Position numbers and translations under genes: made by a program
Part shown: positions 1-7,111 of the stretch, piece by piece
Numbering within the stretch: the stretch's first letter is position 1
Layout: every line of letters begins with the position of its first letter
The notes under the pieces: generated by a model
What the model was told of the DNA's origin: nothing
Seen by the model: the letters and a program-made list of their open reading frames with translations, nothing else
Databases searched by the model: none
Source: a bacterium
Lineage (GTDB): Bacteria > Ratteibacteria > UBA8468 > B48-G9 > DTJG01
NCBI GenBank assembly: GCA_026418655.1
Contig: JAOAAW010000090.1
Location: forward strand, 1 to 11,646
DNA length: 11,646 bases
Direction: 5' to 3'

Positions 1-221
1 CTCATAAGTGCATCAACTTCTGTTTTGGGCCTTTTCCAATTTTCCGTGGAAAAAGCATAGACAGTAAGATATTTTATACCAATTTCATCACAAAAACCCG
101 ATACTCTCTTTAAGGCTATTGCTCCTTCTCTATGTCCGATATTTCTTGGTACCCCCCTCTTTCTTGCCCACCTGCCATTACCATCCATTATTATTGCAAC
201 ATGTACAGGAATATTTTTCAC
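1..221 (-). CDS. uppS: Undecaprenyl diphosphate synthase, N-terminal 73 residues (cut by window start)
   Basis: Isoprenyl transferase (cis-prenyltransferase) that condenses isopentenyl diphosphates onto farnesyl diphosphate to make the C55 carrier lipid for peptidoglycan and O-antigen/LPS synthesis; it works at the inner face of the cytoplasmic membrane. The visible part begins VKNIPVHVAIIMDGNGRWA and carries the family's first signature, MDGNGRWA at about residues 12-19 with catalytic Asp13, then RNIGHREGA and the conserved YAFSTENWKRP stretch near residues 58-68. The start is GTG at 221-219, which shares GTGA with the TGA stop of lptB, so it is probably translated by coupling; a GAGG lies about 10 nt upstream. 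The remaining roughly 170 residues lie outside the window. The identity is firm; only the 3' end is unseen. Confidence 0.95.
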   Translation of the reverse strand, partial: MKNIPVHVAIIMDGNGRWARKRGVPRNIGHREGAIALKRVSGFCDEIGIKYLTVYAFSTENWKRPKTEVDALM

Positions 222-934
222 AACTTGAAGTCCTCACCAAAGTAAACCTGACGACTTTTATAATCATTCAAAATTTCTTGCGGTGTACCTTCTATTAAAA
301 TAGAACCATTATAAATCAAATATGCCCTATCTGTAATACTCAAAGCATCCCTCACATTATGGTCAGTTATTAAAATACCCACTCCCTCTTTTTTTAACTC
401 TAATATCATTGCCTTAATTTCAGAAACAGTTTTAGGATCAATCCCTGAAAATGGCTCATCCAGAAGAAAATATTCAGGACTGTTGATAAGGTTTCTGGCT
501 ATTTCTAAACGCCTCTTTTCACCGCCCGAAAGAGTTCCTGCTATATTGTTCGAAAGATGTTCAATACCCATTTTTTGGAGTAAGGACATTGCAATCTCAA
601 TCTGTTTTTTTCTATCATTCTGAAAATTTTCAATGATTATCAAGAGATTTTTAATAACCGAAAGTTTATGAAAAATTGATGGTTCCTGAAAAAGATAGCT
701 TATGCCAAGTCTTGCTCGTTTGTATACCGGTAAGTATGTTATTTCCTTTCCATTCAAATACACATGTCCACTATCTGGAATAATAAAACCCATTGCAACA
801 TTAAACGTAGTGGTCTTTCCTGCTCCATTTGGGCCAAGAAGCCCAACTATTTCGCCCTTTTTGAGACATAAAGATACATTCCTTAAAATTTGCTTTCTTC
901 CTATTTTTTTTGCAACGTTTTCTATTTCAAACAT
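218..934 (-). CDS. lptB: LPS export ABC transporter ATP-binding protein LptB
   Basis: Predicted cytoplasmic ATPase of the LptB2FG extractor, which pulls lipopolysaccharide out of the inner membrane and drives it across the periplasm. At 238 aa it has the size of LptB, a bare nucleotide-binding domain. Visible motifs: Walker A GPNGAGKT (34-41), Q-loop Gln83, ABC signature LSGGE (135-139), Walker B ending LLDEP with Asp159/Glu160, D-loop SGIDP, and switch His192 in TDHNVRDAL. The segment RARLGISYLFQEPSIF matches the LptB version (usually YLPQEASIF), which separates it from LivF/LivG-type branched-chain amino-acid ATPases, the main alternative. Its ATG sits inside the end of ruvB (8-nt overlap, ATGTTTGA), with GGAG about 10 nt upstream. 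lptA, lptC and lptFG are not in view. It implies a diderm envelope. Confidence 0.9.
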   Translation of the reverse strand: MFEIENVAKKIGRKQILRNVSLCLKKGEIVGLLGPNGAGKTTTFNVAMGFIIPDSGHVYLNGKEITYLPVYKRARLGISYLFQEPSIFHKLSVIKNLLIIIENFQNDRKKQIEIAMSLLQKMGIEHLSNNIAGTLSGGEKRRLEIARNLINSPEYFLLDEPFSGIDPKTVSEIKAMILELKKEGVGILITDHNVRDALSITDRAYLIYNGSILIEGTPQEILNDYKSRQVYFGEDFKL

Positions 935-1949
935 CTGAGAACAACTCCGGAGGATTCTTTGTGCGGATGTTCAAATGCCTATAAGCAATTTCATTTGCAA
1001 CCCTACCCTGCGGGGTTCTGCTTATAAAACCTTCCTTTACAAGATATGATTCATACACCTCTTCTATTGTATCGGGTTCCTCACCAACGGCTATTGCAAG
1101 ACTCTTGATTCCAACCGGACCGCCATTAAACTTTTCAATAATGGTCTGTAAAATCTTTTTATCCATCTCATCAAGTCCACGTTCATCCACAGACATCTGG
1201 TTAAGAGCATAAGAAGCAATCTCACCATCTATGCATTCTTTACCTTTCACAAGTGCATAATCCCTCACCCTTCTGAGCAATCTATTAGCAATTCTTGGGG
1301 TTGCCCTGGATCTTCTGGCTATTTCTTCAGCACCGGTCTGGTCAATACTGAAATTTAATATTCTACCTGATCTTAAAATAATACTTGTGAGCTCTTCAAT
1401 GGAGTAATAGTCAAGTCGATGAATAATTCCAAAACGATTTCGTAATGGCGATGTAAGCAATCCAATTCTTGTAGTTGCGCCTATCAAGGTAAATGGTTTT
1501 AATGGAATCTTAACAGACTTTGCCTTTGGCCCTTCACCCAGCATTATATCAATTGTGAAATCTTCCATAGCGCTGTAAAGATATTCCTCAACCTGCCTTG
1601 GAAGCCGATGAATTTCATCAATAAAAAAAATATCCCCCTTTTCAAGATTCGTAAGTATACCTGCGAGATCCCCTGCTTTTTCAAGTACAGGCCCAGAACT
1701 TGCCCTTATATTAACCCCAAGTGAACCTGCAATTATATAAGCAAGCGTTGTTTTGCCTAAACCTGGTGGTCCATACAAAAGTACATGGTCGAGAACATCT
1801 TTTCTCATTTTGGCTGACTGTATAAAAATTAGAAGATTTTCTTTTACCTTAGGCTGCCCAATAAATTCATCAAAAGTCTGCGGTCTGAGGGAATTCTCAT
1901 AATTGAGGTCTTCTCTGGTTTTTACAGGAGAAGTTATTCTTTCATCCAT
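927..1949 (-). CDS. ruvB: Holliday junction branch-migration motor RuvB
   Basis: Hexameric AAA+ DNA helicase that, loaded by RuvA, pumps duplex arms through a Holliday junction during recombinational repair. At 340 aa it has the usual length. It begins with the typical LRPQTFDEFIGQ segment (21-31), then Walker A GPPGLGKT (60-67), Walker B FFIDEIHRLP (DEIH 111-114), sensor-1 region GATTR (157-161), the arginine finger in SPLRNRFG (Arg170), sensor-2 region SRATPRIANRLLRRVRD (from 214), and a C-terminal winged helix with the family's GGPVG and RTPQGR stretches. The ATG follows the ruvA stop after one base (TGAaATG) and has no strong Shine-Dalgarno of its own, consistent with coupling to ruvA. 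Nothing is missing or broken. Confidence 0.98.
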   Translation of the reverse strand: MDERITSPVKTREDLNYENSLRPQTFDEFIGQPKVKENLLIFIQSAKMRKDVLDHVLLYGPPGLGKTTLAYIIAGSLGVNIRASSGPVLEKAGDLAGILTNLEKGDIFFIDEIHRLPRQVEEYLYSAMEDFTIDIMLGEGPKAKSVKIPLKPFTLIGATTRIGLLTSPLRNRFGIIHRLDYYSIEELTSIILRSGRILNFSIDQTGAEEIARRSRATPRIANRLLRRVRDYALVKGKECIDGEIASYALNQMSVDERGLDEMDKKILQTIIEKFNGGPVGIKSLAIAVGEEPDTIEEVYESYLVKEGFISRTPQGRVANEIAYRHLNIRTKNPPELFSDV

Positions 1950-1950
1950 T

Positions 1951-2532
1951 TCATACCCGTTTTAAAATTTCCTTGAGAAAATCTTCTAAACTTTCTGGTT
2001 TTTTTTCTATTTCTTTTGCAGTTTTCTTCACTATTTGCTGGGCTTCGTTTCTTTTATAACCAAGTACAGTAAGCGCTTCTATAGCCTCTGGAATAAAGTC
2101 CATCCGGGTTTCCTCTACACTGATTTCCATTTCTTGTATATGATGTTTCAATTCCACAATAAGTCTTTCTGCAGTTTTTTTTCCAATGCCGGGTGCCTTC
2201 TTTAAAAAATCCATGTCTCCTGAAATCACAGCTGAAATTATCTCATCCGGACTCAATCTTGAAAGAATCCTTAAAGCAAGCTTTGGTCCTACTCCTGGAA
2301 GTAAAATCATTTTCTGAAATAATTTCCATTCCTTTTCTGTAATAAAACCATATAGTTCTATTTTTTCCTCCCTTATCATCAATGTTGTGAATAAACATAC
2401 ACGTGCACCCTCGTCAGGAAGCGAAACAGAAGTGGACAATGGTACATTTATAACATAGCCAATCCCTCCGACTTCAACACACACTTCGGCAGGTGTTTTC
2501 CGTATTAACTTACCCTCTATGAAACATATCAT
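1951..2532 (-). CDS. ruvA: Holliday junction recognition protein RuvA
   Basis: Tetrameric four-way-junction binding subunit that seats RuvB rings on opposite arms. The 193 aa fit the family. Domain I is an OB fold (about 1-62, starting MICFIEGKLI) with the acidic pin Glu55-Glu56 in REEKIELYGF, the residues that pry apart the strands at the crossover. Domain II has the two helix-hairpin-helix motifs LPGVGPKLALRIL (78-90) and APGIGKKTAERLIVELK (113-129). Domain III (about 146-193, with ALTVLGYKRNEA) is the RuvB-contacting three-helix tail, joined by an acidic flexible linker. The start overlaps the ruvC stop by 4 nt (ATGA), indicating translational coupling. Confidence 0.97.
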   Translation of the reverse strand: MICFIEGKLIRKTPAEVCVEVGGIGYVINVPLSTSVSLPDEGARVCLFTTLMIREEKIELYGFITEKEWKLFQKMILLPGVGPKLALRILSRLSPDEIISAVISGDMDFLKKAPGIGKKTAERLIVELKHHIQEMEISVEETRMDFIPEAIEALTVLGYKRNEAQQIVKKTAKEIEKKPESLEDFLKEILKRV

Positions 2533-3038
2533 AATTCACCGATTACCTTATGAAACTTGTTTATTGAGATAAAACTTATCGCCGTTGCAAGAGCATCAAC
2601 AGCATGTTCACCAGGATCTTCCTGCAACCCAAGAAGTTTCTGAACCATATAACAGACCTGATGTTTCATTGCCTGTCCACCACCGGTAATGGTTTTTTTT
2701 ATTTCTCCCGGAGTTACGAAATAAACCTTAATACCTTTTACAATTCCGGAGTAAGCAATCACTCCTGAAACAACCCCTATAGAAAGAGCAATCTGAGTAT
2801 TCTTTGCAACATAAATTTTTTCAATCGCAATAAAATCAGGTTTTGATTCATCAATAATGGAAGTAAATTTCCTTCCGATATAAATCAGTTTTTCATCAAA
2901 GGGAATTCTTGTTGGCACAACACATTGACCATACAGGCCAGGTTTAAGAGAATTTTCATACTCATACACCAAACCATATCCCAGATTATTCAATCCGGGA
3001 TCTACTCCCAATACTGCAATACCATTGTTTGGCTTCAA
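2529..3038 (-). CDS. ruvC: Crossover junction endodeoxyribonuclease RuvC (TTG start)
   Basis: Dimeric Holliday-junction resolvase of the RNase H fold that makes symmetrical nicks in RuvAB-bound junctions. The 169 aa are full length. Catalytic acidic residues are visible: Asp13 in GVDPGLNNLGYG, Glu73 in AIEKIYVAKN, and the C-terminal pair His145/Asp148 in GEHAVDALATAI. His at the third position is the form seen in Thermus RuvC, where E. coli has Asp. The start appears to be TTG at 3038-3036: it shares TTGA with the yebC stop, an in-frame stop lies just upstream, and no ATG or GTG precedes Asp13. A rare start inside a 4-nt overlap suggests translation mainly by ribosomes finishing yebC. Confidence 0.95.
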   Translation of the reverse strand: MKPNNGIAVLGVDPGLNNLGYGLVYEYENSLKPGLYGQCVVPTRIPFDEKLIYIGRKFTSIIDESKPDFIAIEKIYVAKNTQIALSIGVVSGVIAYSGIVKGIKVYFVTPGEIKKTITGGGQAMKHQVCYMVQKLLGLQEDPGEHAVDALATAISFISINKFHKVIGEL

Positions 3039-3784
3039 CGGGACATCGCCTCAATCAATTCGTCAGGCATGTCAAAGTTTGAATGAACGTTCTGAACATC
3101 ATCGTGTTCTTCAAGCTCATCAAGAAGCTTTAAAAGCTGCTCCGCTTCTTTGCCTTCCACTCTAACAGTATTCTTGGGAATAAGGTTCACTCCCGCACTT
3201 TCAATTATAATTTTATTTTCGTCAAGAATTTTCTTCACTGTTTCAAGTCTATCGGGAGTACATATAATTTCGTAATTCTCATTATCCAGTTTAAGGTCTT
3301 CTGCACCAGCATCAAGAACGAGGGAAAGTAACTTTTCTTCGTCTATGCTCTGTTTTTTCACTGTCAGTACGCCTTTTCTCTCAAACATCCAGGATACACA
3401 ACCGCTCTCTCCAAGATTACCGTTATGTCTCGAGAAAATCGACCTTATTTCAGCAGCAGTCCTACGTTTATTATCTGTTAAAGTTTCAACAAGAATGGCA
3501 ACCCCGCCCGGACCATAACCTTCATATCCTACGGATTCAAGAGCAACCCCACCTTCTTCACCTATACCTTTTTTTATTGCTCTTTGAATATTATCATTCG
3601 GCATGTTGATACTTCTGGCCCTTTCAATAGCCATCCGAAGATGTGGATTGTTGTCAGGATTACCACCACCCATTTTTGCAGCCATCATTATTTCTCTGAT
3701 TATCTTGGTGAACATCTTTCCCCTTCTTGCATCCATTGCCATTTTCTTATGTTTTATACTTGCCCACTTATTATGCCCTGACAT
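3035..3784 (-). CDS. yebC: YebC/TACO1 family protein
   Basis: Conserved cytoplasmic protein of the YebC/TACO1 family. Members have been described both as transcriptional regulators and as translation factors; mitochondrial TACO1 aids translation of specific messages, and bacterial members have been linked to relief of stalling at proline-rich stretches. The 249 aa begin with the hallmark MSGHNKWASIKHKK, then ARRGKMFTKIIREI, the MPNDNIQRAIKKG segment, the GYEGYGPGGVA stretch, TDNKRRTAAEIR and the GNLGESGCVSWMFERKG segment. The ATG has a clear AAGGAG 7 nt upstream in the 14-nt gap after the DUF151 gene. Placement just ahead of ruvC is common in bacteria. Which biochemical role applies here cannot be read from the sequence. 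Confidence 0.96.
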   Translation of the reverse strand: MSGHNKWASIKHKKMAMDARRGKMFTKIIREIMMAAKMGGGNPDNNPHLRMAIERARSINMPNDNIQRAIKKGIGEEGGVALESVGYEGYGPGGVAILVETLTDNKRRTAAEIRSIFSRHNGNLGESGCVSWMFERKGVLTVKKQSIDEEKLLSLVLDAGAEDLKLDNENYEIICTPDRLETVKKILDENKIIIESAGVNLIPKNTVRVEGKEAEQLLKLLDELEEHDDVQNVHSNFDMPDELIEAMSR

Positions 3785-3798
3785 ATTCTCACTCCTTT

Positions 3799-4344
3799 TT
3801 ACGATTCCTGCGTTTCATCTTTCAATTTTTTCCAGAAATCACGCGCATTCAATTGCTCAAGGTATTTTCTGAACTCCTCTGCCTCTTTTTGATTTATTGG
3901 TCTATCTGAAACTGAAGTTTGTAATGAATCTTTCCCTGCGTAATATTTTACAACATCAGGACTTTCCATCAAATTTTCCGCAGCAAATATAGGGGCTGAT
4001 GCCCGCAATGCAAGTGCAATACCATCACTTGGTCTGCAATCTATTTTAATCTGAGTTCCATTGGCTATTTCAATAACAAGATTTGCGTAATATGTATTCC
4101 CTTTCAAGGAATGGATCTCAAGCCTTATAAGTTTTCCATTCATCTTCTCTATAACAGATTTTAGCAAGTCGTGAGTAAGAGGTCTTGGAAATTCCTCTTT
4201 TTCAAGAATCAACAAAATGGCCTGAGCCTCAAAAAGTCCTATTACTATCGGGAGAATTGCTCCGCTTTGTCTATCCTTTAAAATCACTATGGGAGTACTG
4301 GTTGTAATATTAAGCACAATATTTTCAACTTCCACTCTTACCAT
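3799..4344 (-). CDS. Bifunctional nuclease family protein (DUF151)
   Basis: Member of the DUF151 / bifunctional nuclease family (Pfam PF02577); some plant members have been reported to cleave RNA and DNA, while bacterial members are mostly uncharacterised. The 181 aa include the conserved LPIVIGLFEAQAI segment (31-43), RPLTHDLL (54-61) and the signature RPSDGIALALR (104-114). The C-terminal tail NQKEAEEFRKYLEQLNARDF resembles the short helical tail found after the core in many bacterial members. The ATG lies 3 nt after the stop of the EF-G-like gene, with AGAGGA embedded in that gene's last codons. The family call is firm; nuclease activity is inherited from annotation of relatives and is not shown here. 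Confidence 0.88.
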   Translation of the reverse strand: MVRVEVENIVLNITTSTPIVILKDRQSGAILPIVIGLFEAQAILLILEKEEFPRPLTHDLLKSVIEKMNGKLIRLEIHSLKGNTYYANLVIEIANGTQIKIDCRPSDGIALALRASAPIFAAENLMESPDVVKYYAGKDSLQTSVSDRPINQKEAEEFRKYLEQLNARDFWKKLKDETQES

Positions 4345-4347
4345 ATA

Positions 4348-6360
4348 TCATTCCTCTTTTTTCATCTTCTTTGCTTCAATAATTCTTTCTGCAAGATGTG
4401 GTGGCACTTCTTCATAATGTGAAAAGCTCATAACAAAAGTACCCCGTCCACTCGTCAATGACCTCAATTCTGTTGAATAATTTGACATTTCTGCAAGTGG
4501 AACAAGTGCTTTTATTACTTGATTTGTTCCATGAGTTGTCATTTCAAGAACTCTTCCTCTTTTAGCATTGATTGTTCCCATAACATCGCCAACAAATTCT
4601 TGGGGAACAGAAACCTCAACATTCATTATTGGTTCAAGAAGAACAGGTTTTGCTTCCTGAACCGCTTTCTGTAACGCAAGAATACCGGCAATCTGGAAAG
4701 CAATATCTGATGAATCAACAACGTGATAAGAACCATCATACACAGTAACCTTGATATCCACTATGGGATAGCCTGCAAGTACCCCTTTTGACATTGCTTC
4801 TTTAACACCCTTTTCAACTGATGGAACATACTGTCTTGGAATTGCGCCGCCAAAAATTTCATCAACAAATTCAAATCCAGCACCTCTTGGAAGAGGTTCA
4901 ACCCTCAAAAAACAATGTCCATATTGCCCTCTGCCACCCGTCTGTTTTTTATGTTTTCCTTCGGCGCTTGCAGTGGTGGTAATAGTTTCCTTATATGCAA
5001 TCTTGGGGGTACCCTTGATAACCTCGACGCCGAATTTGTCCTTGAATTTATTCATAACAACATCAAGGTGAACGTCTCCCATACCAGAAATAATTGTTTC
5101 GTTTGTTTCTGTGTCCCTGAAAACCTTTATGGATGGATCCTCATCCATAATCTTTGAAATAGCCGCTCCCAATTTATCTTCTGTCCCTTTAACTTTTGGC
5201 GCAAGAGAAAAAGAGACAGCAGCCTCTGGAATTGATGGTACTGGATATATTACTGGTAATGAAACATCGGAAAAGCTGTCAAATGTTTTGAAACTGGTCA
5301 ATTTCGCAACAGCAACAATTTCTCCTGACACTGCTTCTGCAACAAGTTCCTGTTTTTTTCCCCTAAGCCTGAAAAGTTGTCCAATTCTTTCTTTTGAACT
5401 CTGACTGGCATTGTAAAAACCAGTATTGGATACAAGTCTTCCAGACCGAACCCTGAGATATGAAATTCTTCCCATAAAGGGATCATTATAGGTTTTAAAA
5501 ACAATACCAGAAAGATTTGCATTTTCCCCTCTCTGAACCTCTATATCTTCTCCTCTATCATTCTTAGCTTTTAATGAAGGCATTTCTGAGGAAGAAGGAA
5601 GATAATTGGTAATAAAATCTAGTAATTGTTCAATACCTATTCGGCCCAATCCAGAGCCACAACATATCGGTATTACAGTTCCACTAAGAATACCTTTGCG
5701 AAGAGACGAAGCAATTTCCTCTGAAGTGAGGGATTCCCCACTCAAGTATTTTTCCATAACGACATCATCCACTTCTGCAATGGAATCCAGTAAATTTTGA
5801 ACAAGCCCCTCAAATTCTGGTTTCTTTTGATTTGCAGGGTCAAGAAGATTTACAACGGATTGAATCCTATTTCCCGATAATATAGGAGCAATAACACAAA
5901 CTGCTCTCTTGCCGAAATATTCGTTAACCTGTTTAAGTGTTGAATTAAAATCTGCCTGTTCAGCATCAAGTTTGTTGATAAATATAATAATCGGTACCTT
6001 TTTTTCCGACAACAAATGCCAGGATTTTTCAGTGCCGACTTCAACTCCACTGTCGGCAGCGATATTCAGGATTCCAATATCCACAGCTTCAGCAGCTGAA
6101 ATCTGCTCTCCAATAAAATCCATATATCCTGGTACATCAACTATGTAACATGTCATTTTTTTCCACTGAAAGTGAGCAACAGCCAGATTTGTACTCATCA
6201 ACCTGCGTTTTTCTTCCTCCTCATAATCCATAGTGGTATTACCCTGATTGATATCACCCATCCTTTCTATTGCCCCTGAACAGAACAAAATAGACTCAGC
6301 AAGAACTGTTTTACCTGACCTGCTGTGACCGAAGAGGCCAAAATTATAAACAGAACCCAT
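4348..6360 (-). CDS. EF-G-like translational GTPase (FusA2 / EF-G-2 type)
   Basis: A five-domain EF-G paralogue of 670 aa, slightly shorter than canonical EF-G (about 690-700). GTPase motifs: P-loop GHSRSGKT (11-18), TMDYEEEE near 43-50, G3 DVPGYMDF (75-82), G4 NKLD (129-132), G5-like CCGSG (233-237). Domain II follows from about 282, domain III carries ISGMGDVHLDVV (424-435), domain IV has GGRGQYGH (475-482) and the tip loop YDGSYHVVDSS (541-551) retaining His546, the equivalent of the E. coli EF-G decoding-site histidine, and domain V contains ELRSLTSGRG (631-640). G3 has Tyr79 where EF-G and EF-Tu have the His of DTPGH, a change seen in the EF-G-2-like group. First gene of the operon; GGAGG sits 6 nt before ATG. 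True translocase or specialised factor is undecided. Confidence 0.88.
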   Translation of the reverse strand: MGSVYNFGLFGHSRSGKTVLAESILFCSGAIERMGDINQGNTTMDYEEEEKRRLMSTNLAVAHFQWKKMTCYIVDVPGYMDFIGEQISAAEAVDIGILNIAADSGVEVGTEKSWHLLSEKKVPIIIFINKLDAEQADFNSTLKQVNEYFGKRAVCVIAPILSGNRIQSVVNLLDPANQKKPEFEGLVQNLLDSIAEVDDVVMEKYLSGESLTSEEIASSLRKGILSGTVIPICCGSGLGRIGIEQLLDFITNYLPSSSEMPSLKAKNDRGEDIEVQRGENANLSGIVFKTYNDPFMGRISYLRVRSGRLVSNTGFYNASQSSKERIGQLFRLRGKKQELVAEAVSGEIVAVAKLTSFKTFDSFSDVSLPVIYPVPSIPEAAVSFSLAPKVKGTEDKLGAAISKIMDEDPSIKVFRDTETNETIISGMGDVHLDVVMNKFKDKFGVEVIKGTPKIAYKETITTTASAEGKHKKQTGGRGQYGHCFLRVEPLPRGAGFEFVDEIFGGAIPRQYVPSVEKGVKEAMSKGVLAGYPIVDIKVTVYDGSYHVVDSSDIAFQIAGILALQKAVQEAKPVLLEPIMNVEVSVPQEFVGDVMGTINAKRGRVLEMTTHGTNQVIKALVPLAEMSNYSTELRSLTSGRGTFVMSFSHYEEVPPHLAERIIEAKKMKKEE

Positions 6361-6394
6361 TTATTTCCTCCATCTTACAGGATTATTTCCTTTT

Positions 6395-6415
6395 ATTATA
6401 CAACTAATTATAACA
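6395..6415 (-). promoter_or_regulatory. Predicted promoter of the minus-strand operon (extended -10, plus a second TATAAT)
   Basis: Read on the minus strand, TGT-TATAAT (6415-6407) is a perfect extended -10. No good -35 hexamer is found 16-18 bp upstream, so it would rely on the TGn element. A second perfect TATAAT lies at 6400-6395, preceded by TTG. Either would give a leader of roughly 25-40 nt before the GGAGG and ATG of the EF-G-like gene. It would drive all eight genes down to uppS, since no other gap in that operon exceeds 14 nt. Confidence 0.6.
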
Positions 6416-6443
6416 CAAAAAGAAAAATTGCAGAAAATTTTGT

Positions 6444-6500
6444 AAATTTGGTTTCAGGAAATTTGAAACAACTTTTGAAAAATTTGACACGAAAAATTTG
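6444..6500. repeat. Four AAATTTG motifs in the divergent control region
   Basis: AAATTTG occurs at 6444-6450, 6459-6465, 6480-6486 and 6494-6500, with a related AAATTTTG at 6435-6442. Start-to-start spacings are 15, 21 and 14 bp, so they are clustered but not strictly helically phased. The AAATTT core is palindromic. The third copy overlaps the plus-strand -35 and the fourth lies in its spacer. They could be operator sites, perhaps for the adjacent HTH regulator; the alternative is chance in very AT-rich DNA. Confidence 0.4.
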
Positions 6501-6511
6501 AATGTTAAAAT
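6484..6511 (+). promoter_or_regulatory. Predicted sigma70-type promoter of the HTH-receiver gene
   Basis: A perfect TTGACA (6484-6489) is followed after 16 bp by TAAAAT (6506-6511, 5 of 6 matches to TATAAT), itself preceded by TGT, making an extended -10. The -10 sits in a tandem 9-bp near-repeat, TGTTAAAAT then TGTTAAAAA (6503-6520). The expected transcription start is near 6518, leaving a leader of about 12 nt that just contains the AAGG ribosome site at 6520-6523 before GTG at 6530. Confidence 0.6.
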
Positions 6512-6529
6512 TGTTAAAAAAGGTAAAAA

Positions 6530-7111
6530 GTGATATCTCTCAAAAATAATTTCTATACAACAGGAGAAGTAGCCAGAATTTTAAATTGTTCAAGGGTCAC
6601 AGTTTTTCACTGGATATTAAACGGGAAGATACCCGCAATCAGGACTGCTGGAGGCCATTACAGAATACCCAAGAATAATATAGAAAAACTCCTGAAACCA
6701 TTAAACTCAGAACAAACCGGAAAGCAAGAAAGAAAAATAAAAATTCTTGTCGTCGACGACGAACCCAATATTGTCAAAACTCTTGTGATGTTTCTTAAAA
6801 AGGTACAGCCTGATTTTGAGGTATATGGAACTACGAGCAGTTTTGATGCAGGCAAATTGATTATTACTTTTAAACCCGACATTGCAATAATTGACATTGT
6901 GATGCCCGGAATAGATGGTTTTGAGGTTGTTGAAAAGATAAAATCTGATCCACTTACAAAGGATATAAAAGTTATTGCCATAACTGGTTATGGAACAAAA
7001 GAAAATATTGAAAAAATTAAAAAGAAAGGAGCCATCCTCTGTATACTAAAGCCTTTTGATTATTATGATGTGGTAGAGCAGGTAAAAAAGATAGCAGAAA
7101 TTAGCGGTTAA
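6530..7111 (+). CDS. Response regulator with N-terminal excisionase/MerR-like HTH and C-terminal receiver
   Basis: A 193-aa predicted phospho-regulated DNA-binding protein with reversed domain order. Residues about 8-56 form an excisionase/BldC-like winged HTH: YTTGEVARILNCSRVTVFHW, then the wing segment TAGGHYRIP (39-47). A short charged linker (57-68) leads to a receiver domain (about 69-190) with the acidic pair Asp76-Asp77 in VVDDEPN, the phosphoacceptor Asp122 in IIDIVMPGIDG, Thr152 and Lys174 in LKPFD, so all receiver active-site residues are present. Start is GTG with AAGG 6 nt upstream. Divergent from the EF-G-like operon, behind a good promoter with clustered AAATTTG motifs that may be its own targets. 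No cognate kinase is adjacent; the next gene is a PAS-HD-GYP protein. Targets are unknown. Confidence 0.88.
   Translation: MISLKNNFYTTGEVARILNCSRVTVFHWILNGKIPAIRTAGGHYRIPKNNIEKLLKPLNSEQTGKQERKIKILVVDDEPNIVKTLVMFLKKVQPDFEVYGTTSSFDAGKLIITFKPDIAIIDIVMPGIDGFEVVEKIKSDPLTKDIKVIAITGYGTKENIEKIKKKGAILCILKPFDYYDVVEQVKKIAEISG

Noticed and set aside
218..934. Branched-chain amino-acid transporter ATPase (LivF/LivG) instead of LptB
   Set aside because: The RARLGISYLFQEPSIF segment and the total length follow LptB, and no Liv permease or binding-protein gene is adjacent.
3584..3909. Several plus-strand open frames opposite yebC and the DUF151 gene
   Set aside because: They lie antisense to well-recognised genes, lack family resemblance and ribosome sites, and are expected by chance.
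4915..5404. Plus-strand open frames opposite the EF-G-like gene
   Set aside because: Antisense to conserved EF-G domains; composition simply mirrors the real gene.
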